Origin: Cunninghamia lanceolata
Taxonomy: Eukaryota > Streptophyta > Pinopsida > Cupressales > Cupressaceae
Direction of reading: 5' to 3'
NCBI GenBank assembly: GCA_027924645.1
Contig: BSBN01001251.1
Location: forward strand, 3,224,001-3,288,000
DNA: 64,000 nt
Shown here: positions 34,879-46,426 of the stretch, in pieces
Layout of the letters: every line of letters starts with the position of its first letter
How positions within the stretch are numbered: position 1 is the first letter of the stretch
Program-made: the position numbers and the translations under genes
The notes under the pieces: model-generated
Seen by the model: only the letters and a program-made list of their open reading frames with translations
Told to the model about the DNA's origin: nothing
Database searches by the model: none

Positions 34879-35617
34879 TGTAGACACTTAAAATTGTCCA
34901 TGTCTTGCAACATCACCTTGTGAGACATCTTGCAATGTTTTGTCCTAAGTCCCTTGCATAATCCCACTCCTAATCCCATCCTAATCACCTAGACAATTAA
35001 TTAAATAAATCTTATTTATTTAATTAATTCCCCTCACATGCTCCAACTAATTCAAATTAAAAATTTGAATTTGTCCTCACCTTTCATCTCTTTACAACAC
35101 TTGTCCACCTCTCAATTGAATCATGTGTGGTAGTACAACTTTCATTTATTATCCTTCACATATCAAACTAATAGGTCAGCCCTATTCTCCTTCACACACT
35201 TCACATATGGAGGGGGGAAACCCTATTCGATCTCAGCCATCCACATAGCACAAGACAACTTTCAATCACAACCATCGATTCAAATCAACCTTTTCTATAA
35301 ATAAACCTCTCACAAGCCATTTGCATGCATTGGTTTTCAAGTAGCCTCATGCTATCGAATTTTCTATGGTATCCAGCTTTTGAGTATTATTATGCTGCTG
35401 GAATGAGCAACCAACATTCCTTCCATATTCAACCTTTGAAGTCTTACATGCCCATGTGAGGTTGAGAAGAGCAATGGAGATAAACTAAGCATAGCATGGA
35501 GATTCAATTTGCATTTTCTTTGTTGTTTTGATTTTCATGCTATCTTGTGCTCTATTGTGCTTGTTAGGGTTTCATTATTTATGTTTGTGCATTTACCCTG
35601 ATTTTACCCTAGCTATA
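34879..35617 (+). repeat. E2 3' LTR (739 bp)
   Basis: Starts TGTAGACACT and ends TAGCTATA (final C to T). TATAAATA lies at 35296-35303. The following GTATT is the right target-duplication copy. Confidence 0.92.
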
Positions 35618-36490
35618 GTATTTTCATGTGGCAACCTGCCCATTGTTCTAACGGTTTGCAGTCCATCAAAGGTCCCTTGCATGCACATGCATAAACTAGG
35701 TAAGAGGTCATCTTGAATACTCTACCCTTCATCCTCCTCCACTTTACCATTTGGGTATACATGGAATCACTAATTATTTTCACCCATTGTACTATTTGTT
35801 TGTTCTCTATGACCATCCTAATGAGGCCGAACATCCAGGATTCAAATTTTCTAGTATTTTGTTCCACTCATTCTGTTGAGTAAGAAGATCATGTATTGTA
35901 CCTTTGGACTGAAATCGTACTTGTATAAATGTTGTGGCATCTTGGCCACTGCTTTGGCCTTACTGGCTAGGTCTCTCCATCCCAGGAAAATGACTTTCAT
36001 GCAATCCTTCTGATTTCCATCATATTCCTTAGCAAGTGCCTCCAGGTCTAACACATACATGTTCCTAGGTGTAGGCAAATTGAATGCCTCTATTATACCA
36101 TCCACTAAAAGATCAACATAAACTCATCCTTGGTGCTCAACTCTTCTTGTCACCACATTATAATTGTTCACACACTCAATCAGGAGCTCCAGGGCATCCG
36201 CAACATATGGGAAACTAGCTGCATGGTACATTCTAGTGGCTACAATGTTCTTTAGGATGGGGTGATCTTCTTTGCTATGGATCCTATTCTTTAAAGCTTT
36301 GATGTTCATGTTGCCACAATGCGTGTCCTCTGCAAACCCATGTTTATTGTATATACTGTGTGCCTTCGGAAACATATCTCATTTGAATTCAAGATCACAT
36401 TTATCTATGCGGGGCTACATTTTGTCTTGCAATTTAACATTTTCCATTTTAACTAGGGCATCTACCATACTAGGGTTAACATTATTTAAT
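35618..36490 (-). pseudogene. H: N-terminal half of the unrecognised ORF, split by E2
   Basis: Minus-strand open segments 36375-36124, 36105-35851 and 35867-35613 follow in order and show a coherent protein style: NMNIKALKNRIHSKEDHP, YVLDLEALAKEYDGNQKDC, GWRDLASKAKAVAKMPQHLY, and FGLIRMVIENKQIVQWVKI. The last frame meets a stop formed by the E2 end. On the other side of E2 the same style of protein continues (26407 downwards), so one ORF was interrupted. There is no match to a family I know. The predicted helices and total length (about 1,200 codons with the other half) would fit a retroelement accessory ORF or an unannotated repeat protein. Confidence 0.55.
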
Positions 36491-37019
36491 CCATGAAATT
36501 GAATAAGCAAGGCATATGAATGTATGTATATAACACGAATTGACCCTAAATTCATTTAATTTCATCACTATGACCTTTCACATGTGTAAACTCATGAATT
36601 ATCTTTGTGAAAATAACCAGAGAGGCATTGTTCTGTACATACCTGGATATGATGACCTCAATTAGGATATGCAGATGTATATAAGAACCATTGTATGCAG
36701 GTGATCTTTCATGTAGTCAAGTTCTCACCTTGAATTTGTTGAAGTGGCTTATTTAGCTTTCAAGTTCCCTTATGCAAATTATTTATTCTCTGAATGCAAT
36801 TATGCGAATTATGAGAGTGATTAACCCTTTTTAACTTAAAATTATTTTATTTTAGGGCCTATTAATTGCTCCTGGCGATTCAGGTGGATTCTAGTAGTAT
36901 GATCGTGAGAGATTAATACAGGTGTTTGTTGGCACACTTTTGAATTTAAAATCCAACGACTTTTTATAACATTAAATGTAAAAAAGCGTGCCCGGATATG
37001 CAGTAGATATTGGTTTAGA
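36491..37019. other. Spacer without a gene
   Basis: No coding signal and no repeat recognised on either strand, apart from short similarities to the array that follows. Confidence 0.5.
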
Positions 37020-37810
37020 ATGTCCATATGGATATATCCATGTAGATATATCCGCATGATGTCAACGTGATGGTTAAATCAACCCTCATTGCCCTAAAAT
37101 TCATTATCGGGCTTCAATTTCACTCAAAGCAGGTTGGGATATCCATGTGGACATGTGGCATAATATCATTGGTTATATAAGGGGTATGAATATTTGGAAG
37201 ATCAGGATAATAGTAATGCAAAATATCCATATGCATGAATGTGCATGTGATGTCATCAAGATATGGTCCCCTTTGTTAAGACGAGATGAGGTGATGTCAT
37301 CGGGATCTGGATATTAAAACAATGTATGGATAATCGACAAATGCGATATATCCATATACATGAATGTCCACATGATATCGACAAGATAAACCCTCTGTGT
37401 TAAGTTGAGTTGAAGTGGTGTCATATGGATGTAGATATTAGAAATGATACATGGATCTTTGAAAAGCAAATATCCCTGTAGATGAATATCCATATGACAT
37501 AAGCAGTGCATAGATTCTTTATGGAGTCGGGATAACACAACGTCATACGGACATGGATGTTGAGTAAAGGTCCAAATATTTGACAAGGTAAATATCCATG
37601 TGGGCAAATATCCACATGGCACAAGTTGTTCATATGAGTGCAAGTCAAATGACGTCATTGATATGTTAAGAGGTTGGGACATTAAGAACCGTCTGAGTAT
37701 TAAAAGGTATGGACATAAAAATAATGTCTAGATGTTAAGATGAAATATCCATAACTGCAAACATCCATGTCTATGACGACTTCATTAGATCATGGAATAA
37801 AATTTGACGT
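37020..37810 (+). repeat. Degenerate tandem array with ~120 bp period
   Basis: The phrase atatccatatg or atatccatgtgg, followed by a second 'gaat(g/a)tcca(c/t)atg' and then a 'gatgtcat' or 'gacgtcat' word, returns near 37034, 37138, 37222, 37348, 37469, 37590 and 37742. Spacings are 84-152 bp, centred on about 120. Middle units share 'tgttaagttgagttgaagtgg'-like text. One unit contains the perfect palindrome tgacgtca near 37650. Overlapping short open frames on the minus strand are products of the repeat. Confidence 0.75.
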
Positions 37811-39385
37811 GCTCACATTCAAGAATGTCAGGATATTACTCTTTACTTAGCATTTCTTGGGTCGAGACATTAAGTTAATGTCCGTATATTGAGACTATGT
37901 GAACATCCCTATGACTAGTTGACCAAACTTTGACCTAGCATAACTTCTCCATTTTGAGGAATTTCAAGGTGCTTCAAAAGGGAACCTTGCTTAGAATTTC
38001 ATCCTTTTTCATTTGGCAAGGTTCTTGAGGGGAACTTGAACTTTGAAAATTTGATCCAGATTCTAGGATCCAAATATGCCCAATGTAGGACCTAGACATA
38101 CATCTGATAATTGTTTTACCATACCACCCAAAGCAAAGGGAAACAAAACAAGCCAAGCAAAAGCAAGAAACATTGGGTCCCTATTTTTCTAGGACAAAAT
38201 GGGGCATGTTGTGTAACCACACAACAGGTAAGTGTTCTTATTAGAATTAGGGTTAGAATTAAGGTGGATTACTATTAGAATTAGGGTAAGAATTAGAGTT
38301 ATAGTTAGGGTTAGGGTTCAAATTAATATAGTTTTGCATATTTTTTGGTTTTTTCATATTTCTTTTTAATATTTCTTTTATCTTATATTAAACTTGAAAT
38401 ACTGAGATTCAACCTGGTAAGCAAGCTCAGCTTCCCCAACAAAGGAATTATTTTGCAACACAATACCAACTTCTTCAAATTTCCCAACTCCTCTAGTATG
38501 GAACCGTTGCAACAAAGTTGTAAAGTTGTAGCACAAATAGATTTCATTAAAGAAATTTTAAAAAACATAAATTTTAAAATATTAGGTTTAAATTAATAAA
38601 TATTTTAATATTTTGTTTTTACTCAACTACTTATCCAAAGTAAATGCATGCATTATCTAAGTTACTAAGTAAAACAGACAATGATGTTTCTGAGTTATCT
38701 ATTGCAAAGGCCGGATTTGCTAACCAAAGCTATTTATTCTAAGGCATTTGCAGGAGCTTTGGCATTCTCCAGTGTTTGAAGGACTTGACTTCCCAAATCA
38801 TATGAAAGTGAAAATGAACTAAGGATCATTGTCACACCGCTGACACCTTTTCTTCACCACACATTCTCTTATTATATATTTGAAATAAAGCTTGATAGAT
38901 TTAGCTTGAAAATGACACAAAAAAATAGGGTCAAGAGAAGGTACAATAACTTGGTTGGGTTTAAACATTATGTAATCTACATATATTAACCTCAACAATG
39001 AAGGGATTGCACAAAATTGAACTCCCAAACTTTTGCATGAAATTCTTCTATTCTTCGAGTCACTGGATGCTCTTTGTTCTTCTCAATAGAATTTACATAT
39101 GGATTCTATGAGTATTTAAATATGGATTCTTCCAACAATGCAAATATCCCTTCAATGGAGAAACATGAATCAATTTAGATTTTTTGCAAACTGAAGCCTA
39201 GTTGCAACAAATATATTCTTGGATTATTTTGAACAATTATCGTGTAAATATATTCTTCGAAGTGTGGCATTTAAATTAGAGGGTGCAGTAGATATTAATG
39301 AAACATCAGAAATAGGAAATGATGCATACACTAAAAATAAAATCAACATTAATTTTACATATTGCTATTCTTTAAGCGCTGGCAC
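37811..39385. other. Spacer with a short telomere-like island
   Basis: No gene recognised. 38241-38318 holds ttagaattagggttagaatt-type words, a small relative of the 19780-22356 array. 'ggacaaaatggggcatgttg' near 38190 resembles text near LTR element 3' zones. The right end (39381-39385, GGCAC) is the left target-duplication copy of E3. Confidence 0.5.
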
Positions 39386-41760
39386 TGTACACTCAAAATC
39401 GTGACTCTGGTTGCCTGGGGTTGTCGGGGTGGATTTCGGTACGCACACGAACCCTTCCCTCCTTGACATGGGGTGATCTACCACATCACTATCGCTCACG
39501 TGGAAGTAGCCAATCGAGAGGAGGCAAGACATGGTGGGGGTCTGGCTCGTTGGAGAGTTGGACTTCGTAGAGAGGGGCCGACAAGTACTGCGGCCTTTGT
39601 TGTTGTGTGCTAAGTTGAATGTTTCATTTGATTGAAGTTGTAGTTGAGATAACCTTATGACCTGAAGGGTCACTAGTTTCTCTTCTCCTGTTAGGGTTTT
39701 TTAGATTCCACCTCTATGTGGCTAAACAATTTTGTGTGTTTATGTCCTCTCATCTCTCAATGCGTTCGATGAGTTCTTGTTGTATTTGGAGTTGTCTGGT
39801 TTCTTCTAATGATAAGAGGGTAAATGAGTATCCTTGTGGTAGAACAAATGTTTCTTATTGTGGTCATGGATTGATATCCTCAATCTCATCACGGATAGCC
39901 CTCACCCACTCTCCTCTCACTCCTAAGCACATTCGTGAATCAGGATAGAGGTAGATGTGTGATTACTAACCTTAACTAGATTTAGGGTTTTGACCTAGGG
40001 TTTAGTTGACCTAAGGTTTGACTATGTTTTGACTTATTTTACCTTGTGATGTGATCAAGGGTTTGATTGAATCGTTTAACTGTGGTTACCTTGTGATGGT
40101 ATTAAGGGTTTGCAATTTTGTCTATTCTAGGGTTTCTATATGTATGCAAAGCTAAATGATATGCAAAACATTTTTTGTGCTTTTTCAGTATTTTGGAAAT
40201 GAAAAGTGCTATTTAATCTATGAAAAGGAAATATGTATGCAATCTAATATGATTTTTCCTAATGCAATCTTAATCTATGTTTTTTGGGTTTTCGATTATT
40301 TTGAAGAAATCTAATCTAAGAAACAAAAATTCTTCTTCTAATAATCTAGATCTAGAAATAGGAAAACAACTAATCTAACATGCAAGATCTAATTATCAAG
40401 GAAAAAGCAATGATTTACTATTCCTAAGAGCAAATTTGGTTTTCTAATTACTATTAATTAAACAAAACAATGAAGGAACCTGAGAGAAACGAAGATTTGT
40501 ACAACTCCACTACCCTTAGAAATCCTTGATATTGGCAACCTCAAGTACTTTTGAAGCAGCGGGAGATCCTCTTGACAACAAAATGACACAAAGAAGCAAA
40601 AAGAAGCTTTGATGAAGCTTGTATGAGCTCAATGAGAGCTTTGGTTGAGCACAATGGTATAGAATGAAGTAGCGTAACGTTGCTTGGTTGAATAATGAAT
40701 AAAGCAAAAGGCACCTTCATCTTGTAAGAGCATTTGAATGCTAAGTTGGAGAGCAAAGCCTGGCAAGAGCTGTGTGCACAATGAATTTGCCTCCCTTTGT
40801 GCTTGAGGGAGGGGTGTATTTATAGGTTTGAGGAATGGGATTGATTGAGAAGTTAACTCATTTGATTGATGAGTTAACAAGGATTGATTGCAGAGTTAAC
40901 AAGGTTGATTACCCAGTGAACTTAGCTAACTATGGAGTGATAAATCAATTATACCTTATCACTGAAGAGGAAATAAAGATGAGGGAATGCATGAGATTGA
41001 TTGAAGAGTTAATTTGAGATCAAATGGAGGTAATTATGCATGTGTGGGTGCATGAAATAGTTAACTCCATATTAAGCATCAAAACTCATGCAAATTGGAA
41101 GAAAAATAGGTGAAACAAAGCTAAAACGAGTGAGAAACTCAAGTTTTTCCATGGTTGTGAAAATGGTAGGGTCGTCCCTTTTGCCTGTAGGGTCACCCCT
41201 AGGTCACCTGGGGGAGATTCGGGTTGGATAGGGTTTTTTGTAGAAAAGCAGGTTGGGAGATGAAAGAAGAGAAGAAAAGGAGGGGTTCTACCTCCAGAAA
41301 CAGGTCAGTCATGTGCAAGAATCCAAATCTCCACTTGCACCTGTAGGATCTCCCGAGGGAGATCTAGAAATAATAGGGGGAGATTTGGATTGGTTGAGCA
41401 GAACTAAAAACTAAAAGTGGGAGATGGATAGGGAGACCTCTAGAAGGCTTCTAGGAGGTGCAGAGGATGAAAAACATAGGGGAAATGTGAAAAATCACCT
41501 ACAAGACACTCACAAGGCTTAGGAACAAGGTCGAAAGCTCATAAAATGCAAGTCGAAAAGTGCCGCAACAAGTGTCGAAAAGCATCGCAAACGGGGAGAG
41601 AGAAATCGACAAAGAGGAAACAACGCAAGACAAGAAAGAGGACACATCATCAAGAGGTTTGATGCTTAAAGGACATTATTTCATGCTTACATGTATGTGA
41701 CAAGGATTTGAATCATCATAGGGGTCCTCATGGAGGTTATGCGTGATTTTTGTGCTTACA
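39386..41760 (-). repeat. E3 3' LTR (2375 bp)
   Basis: Partner of 50228-52589. In the element's sense it starts TGTAAGCAC and ends GAGTGTACA. A TATAAATA box on the minus strand is at 40817-40824. The upstream (U3) part contains repeated words of the type gggtcaccc...ggggagatc (about 41169-41215 and 41345-41365) that recur at 42409-42505 inside the element. Confidence 0.95.
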
Positions 41761-41774
41761 TATTTGCCCCCTCG
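41761..41774 (-). other. E3 polypurine tract
   Basis: On the minus strand CGAGGGGGCAAATA directly precedes the 3' LTR. Confidence 0.8.
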
Positions 41775-42763
41775 GGGACGGTAGTCTACATGAAAGGTAG
41801 GTACCATTCTTGAACTAGGCCCTACCTGTTGTCGATTTTCCTACAATTTGTACCTGCAATAACTAGTATTAGTCTGACATTTAAATATATCAAAACAGAT
41901 AATGAAAACTGAAATGATGAACTTACCATGAATCATTCGAGTTCAACTAGTTGTTTGCCTTTGTCAGTTTGAACCTGTAGGGATGAAAGCACACAAAAGG
42001 ACGCATGAAAGAGATGCATAAAAGCAAAGAACTAATCTAAAAATGCATAAATGAAAACTAAGCTAAGAGCAAACAAAGCAAGCCAAATTGTGAGATTAGA
42101 GCTAAACAATGACATAATCATTCATGTGAGCAGTTGTTAGAAAGGTATCATCGAGGAGATTGCAAAGATGGCCACCTCTTTTTCAGCCACAGAGAATCGG
42201 GTATGCAAATAGTGAAAAGCCCCTTTCTAAACCCTAGTTTGAATTTTGCAAAAAATCTCTTGAAATTGTCTATTTTTGATGATTTTCTTTGTTGCATTGT
42301 ATTTGTCTCATCATTTAGAGCAAGATTGGTTTTTCATTTTCTAAAATTGGCTGAAAAATAAAGTTTTTAGAGCAGTTTTTGTTTCAAGGATCTTCCTCTA
42401 GGGTCGCCCCTTTTGTCAGGCAGGGTCACCTGGGGGAGATCCTGCAAAACAGTAGGGTTGCCCAGGGGAGATCTGGAAAAACACCTGGGTCGCCCAGGAG
42501 TGACCCTGTTGGGTTGATTTTGACTGAATTTACATGTTGTTTAATGCTTCTTTTACTCTGATCTGACATGTTTTGGCTATTGTATTCACCTATTTATTAC
42601 AATTTTGAGGGTTATATGCTTTTTTTGTGTAAGGTTTTTCTGTAGTTTTATGATTTTTAGGGATTTTTACGAGCTTATGAGATCTAATCTAAAGTTTTCT
42701 TCTGATTTTGTAGGACATGCATATCCGATGGAATGCCTACTAAGAGCAGGGATGGCTCTCAGG

Positions 42764-44510
42764 GATGTTTGCTTCATTAAGTATTGAGGATCGTGCTATT
42801 TTAAAGAGGGGAGGTCTAGCTAGAGTTTGTCATGTGCCTGTGATTCATCCTATATCTCATATATGCTGTGACATTTTGACCTACTGGGATGCGGACAAAA
42901 ACACATTTAGGTTCCCGCAGATCTTCGAAGAGTGGACCATCACTCTTTATGATGTGTATTGTATACTTGGGTTCCTGTGAGAGGACAACCTTTAGTTCTT
43001 CCAGTTAGCGAGTCCTTTGAGGACAAGGCTTCCTGGGCTACGTTCATGGGGGTTAATCACCCCAGGGATCAGACAAGAGTCCAGCTTACTTCTGTGCCAT
43101 GCCTCCGCATTCCACTTTTGAGGTGATTCTTGATTGGGTTGATTGCATTGAGGCTGTCGAGAGATAAGGCCTCGACTCATCTGAGATGGTGTTGGGCACC
43201 CATCATTCGTGATATTGAGGAGGGCACAGTTTATGCTTGGGTATTAGACATCCTGGCCATGGTTTATAGAGACTTCTATCAAATTTCACAACGAGGGGCT
43301 CTATCTTTTAACTACTCTTTGATTATGACATGGATATTTAAGCACGTGAAGCCCTATGAGAAGCTCATTTCACTTCCAGATATATGCTTACCAAGAGTAG
43401 CGAGGTGGATGCATGTTGGTCACTTTGATGCTTCTTTACCCACTTTTGCTACTCTTACAGATGAGGACATGATCTTTGATCCTTATCGTGACATGGAGGG
43501 ATCCTGGGCTTGTGATGGCGAGGTCAGAGAGTACTATCATGGAGTATCTGAGATTTCATATTGTAATGGTTTAGTTGAGGCCCATCGGGTTGATTGTGTT
43601 TCTCAACAATTTGGCGAGGATATCCCTAAGGACTTGCTCCCAATTTCCACATGATATAGGACAGTTCAAGAGATGGGTGAGATTAGACAGAGGACCGTGG
43701 TTTGGACTCCCTTGAATCCTAGAGTCTTCACTACTAGAGCTTCGAGACAAGGACAGAGAGGAGGGAGAGGAATTCCTTCTTGATCTCTCATTGTGACTAT
43801 GGATTCAAAATCTACTGACGAGGACTATGTTCTAGATGATGATGATTCGTCAGACAAGGTCCTTCCCAAGGATGAGGATTTTGATGATGTTGATGATTCA
43901 GATGATGCTCTTGATATTCCCGAGGGTCCTCCTATTGTTCCTCGACCTCTTCATTTAGATGAGGTGTTACGACAATTTGACCCTGATTGGCAGCCTGGTG
44001 ATCCACATAAGTTTTGTCTATTTGCTTTTCGCACTTTTGTCCTATCTCTTTTCATGGGGAACTGACTTGTTCTTCTTTTGATTTTCTCTTTTAGGTAACT
44101 TTAGAGAGTGGAGGGACTTTGTTTGCAAAATTAATGTCAGATTGGCTTCTCCCTTCACTAGGATGACTCATGATCGTCTTTTAGATGATCCTAGTGTGCC
44201 CCCTGCTACAGGACAACACACTAACATTTTTTCTCCTGTCTATCATGGATATCAGATGAATATAGAGTTGAAGACCTAGGTTGACACCCTTAAGGTTGAG
44301 AATCAGGTACTCTGAGAGATGGTTCGTCTTAATTTTGGATGGCATGATGCTAGTATGGTGGGGCCTTCACAATCACATGCTCACAGCAGAGCACCTCACT
44401 CTCATAGGTCTCATGGAGCGACGAGTGGTATTCGTAGATGGAGGAGTTGAAGTCCTGAGGATTCCATTGCAGGGAACCGCCCTTGACTTCCTTTCTTGAA
44501 ATCATGCCCC
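42764..44510 (+). pseudogene. Antisense ORF in E3 with plant-mobile-domain-like region
   Basis: It runs opposite to gag, between the 3' LTR and the rest of the element. Segments: 42765-42980 (MFASLSIEDRAILKRGGL ... ITLYDVYCILGF), a frameshifted stretch, 43130-43654, and 43793-44065. ITLYDVYCILGF and YAWVLDILAMVYRDFYQI match the pattern of the plant mobile domain family (typical 'TLEDV..LLGLPV' and 'WGSA.LA.LYR.L'). A very acidic Asp/Glu segment follows (43800-43910). After a stop at 44062 a T-rich stretch ending ttttag is followed by NFREWRDFVCKINVRLASP, possibly a continuation, but the gap is too short for a normal plant intron. Antisense extra ORFs are known from Tat-lineage gypsy elements. 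The role is unknown. The ORF is broken by at least two frame changes and stops. Confidence 0.7.
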
Positions 44511-46029
44511 CTGCATGGGGAGCCTCTACTTCTTTTGAGAGTGTTTTGTCCTTAGCTCTTTGATACATTTGGTATATGTAAACTTCTGATGTATCTATGA
44601 AAGTTTATCCTTTTATGGATTTCGCTTATCAGATTTGTACTCATCTCTTGTGCATGTTTGGAGGTTTGGGAACTTTTTGATTATGTTTGACCTTTTCAAC
44701 TCTTTTAACGATGCAAGTATGATAACAAAGACATATTTTTGTAATTTTTGTGGCATATATATGAGATGCAGTTCACGATATGATAATGTAGAAACACAAG
44801 AAATGCTGAAATAAAACATTTACTTCTACTGAATGTCATGAGATGTGACATTGGACTTTATTGCTTTGAGACTCTTTTTCTGATTTTGGCATGAATGCAA
44901 GGCGGAACAAACAACATGACTGCTCTTTAGTATGATTTTTGATCTAGGGGATTGCAAGTTTTCCTGATATAAGAAACCTATTCAAGGTTGTGAGATGGGA
45001 TTGGATAACTCAAGTGGGGAGTGGGGATAAAAATGGGGCATTTCTAAACTTTGGCTTCACTAAAGGCAAAACACTGATCCTTATCTAGGTAAGACAAATT
45101 GACAAGCTTTCAACTTTAGACCGGTAGCAAATTTTATAGGTGTTCTCTAGACTTAGATCATAGATGGCAAACAAGGTAGACCTGGGGTAAAGGATAAAAA
45201 GGAAAGAACAAGGGTCCCTTGGTAGAAGATGATCCTAGAGACTACTAGACTCTTCGATTTTACTCAGCTTGTGCGTGTGTGCTTTGTACATCTCTTTCTC
45301 TATTAGAATGTCACCCTTGAGGCTTTGAGCTTAGATTGATCTCCACCCAAGAGTATAGACATTCAACAATCTTCTCTTTCACTCTTTTTTTGTATCTCTT
45401 TTTTTTTATTATTTTGCTTTTTTTGTATTTTCCTCACTTGATTTTTCTCATTTTTTTGGATTTTTTTGACTTTTCAAGAAATGAATTCTTTTGGAACTTT
45501 GATATGCAATGCTTTGATCTCTTAATTCTCACTTTTTGATCACTCATTTTTTTATTCACTTAGATTTTAGATTACTTCCTTCAGAGTTTTGATCCTCCTG
45601 GCATTTTTGGCCAGGAAAGATAAGGGGCTGAGTGCCACCTAAAGTTTTTGTAATATGGTTGGACTTCTCTAATACTAGGGAAGGATTGGGAAGGTCTACT
45701 TGCAAGCTTCCTTTGAACACTATAGGTTTGAATACTGACTTTGTTTAGGCCTAACATCTTGACTTATTAAGACTGGGATCAGTGTAAAGTTAAGAGCTGG
45801 GCTTTGATTAGAATCACTGGGAATGATGGGGGATAATGGCGATTGTGAAAATGAGGAATCTCTAGGTCCTGAAAGGATGATGCATATCTAGGCAACATTA
45901 GACTCCTTACTAAAAATAAAATAGTACAAGAGCAAGTCACTAACTGTAATGCAAGATGAACAGAATGATACAAAAATGCAAGAAACAAATTGTTTTTTGA
46001 CATTTTGATTTTTAAATTTTTTTTTTTTG
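44511..46029. other. E3 non-coding stretch between antisense ORF and pol remnant
   Basis: No gene recognised. T-rich runs at 45365-45480 and 46015-46035 are A-rich on the sense strand. The words 'ggggataaaaatggggcatt' near 45020 are purine-rich. Short open frames on both strands look like chance. Confidence 0.5.
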
Positions 46030-46260
46030 TATTTTTATGGTTTTTAGACATATATTTCTTGAGGTGAAAGGCATTGACTGTTTCGCCAAATTCATCTCCC
46101 TCCATTGTGCACAAGAGATAGGCACCATTTCTGACGTCTTCCTTCACCATGTAAGGACCTTTCTAGTCTTTCAAAAAAGCTCTTTTTCATCATCTTTTCT
46201 TATTCTTTGTGCTACCTCTTCTTAGGACAAGTTCTCCTATTCTGAAAGGTTTGTCATTTG
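46030..46260 (-). pseudogene. E3 integrase C-terminal remnant
   Basis: The minus-strand translation reads PFRIGELVLRR, then FLKDWKGPYMVKEDVRNGAY and GDEFGETVNAFHLKKY. This is the characteristic end of Ty3/gypsy integrase (GPY-type region followed by '...LKKYY'). Nothing of the HHCC finger or DDE core is present upstream. About 170 bp further upstream the sequence is already post-protease material. An internal deletion therefore removed RT, RNase H and most of integrase. A frame change near 46150-46200 separates the two halves of the motif. Confidence 0.8.
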
Positions 46261-46426
46261 AATCTATTGCTACCAACTTGGTGGTTTCTCTTGGCATTGT
46301 GAGATGAAGTAAGTCTCAAAAGTCTTGTTGATGAGAAGGAGTCCAACACAGGACTCGATCACAATTCAATAGCTCTGCTAATAGTTCAAACTATTCTTGC
46401 ATGTAGATCTTCACATCTGGTCTTTC

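Larger units (their letters stand above)
26489..35617 (+). mobile_element. E2: non-autonomous LTR retrotransposon, 9.1 kb, inserted in H
   Basis: Direct LTRs at 26489-27248 and 34879-35617 begin TGTAGACACTTAAAATTGTC. A primer-binding-like site follows the first and a polypurine tract precedes the second, so the element is on the plus strand. Flanks are GTCTT on the left (26484-26488) and GTATT on the right (35618-35622), a target duplication with one change. The 3' LTR ends ...TAGCTATA where TAGCTACA is expected. The internal region encodes the same G-patch protein as E1 and no pol. It also contains an inverted piece of its own 3' end (29413-29790). In the first 60 bp the LTRs differ at 3 places. 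Confidence 0.92.

Noticed and set aside
23505..36490. H as an integrated viral genome
   Set aside because: No polymerase, helicase, protease or coat motif was visible, and the setting is retroelement-dominated. Kept as unknown.
37314..37682. 122-codon minus-strand frame with His/Met/Tyr-rich translation
   Set aside because: It spans the ~120 bp tandem array. Overlapping frames show the same repeated words, so it reflects repeat structure.
44062..44097. Intron in the antisense ORF of E3
   Set aside because: An acceptor-like T-rich ttttag is present, but the gap is about 35 bp and no GT donor fits, so it is below normal plant intron size.
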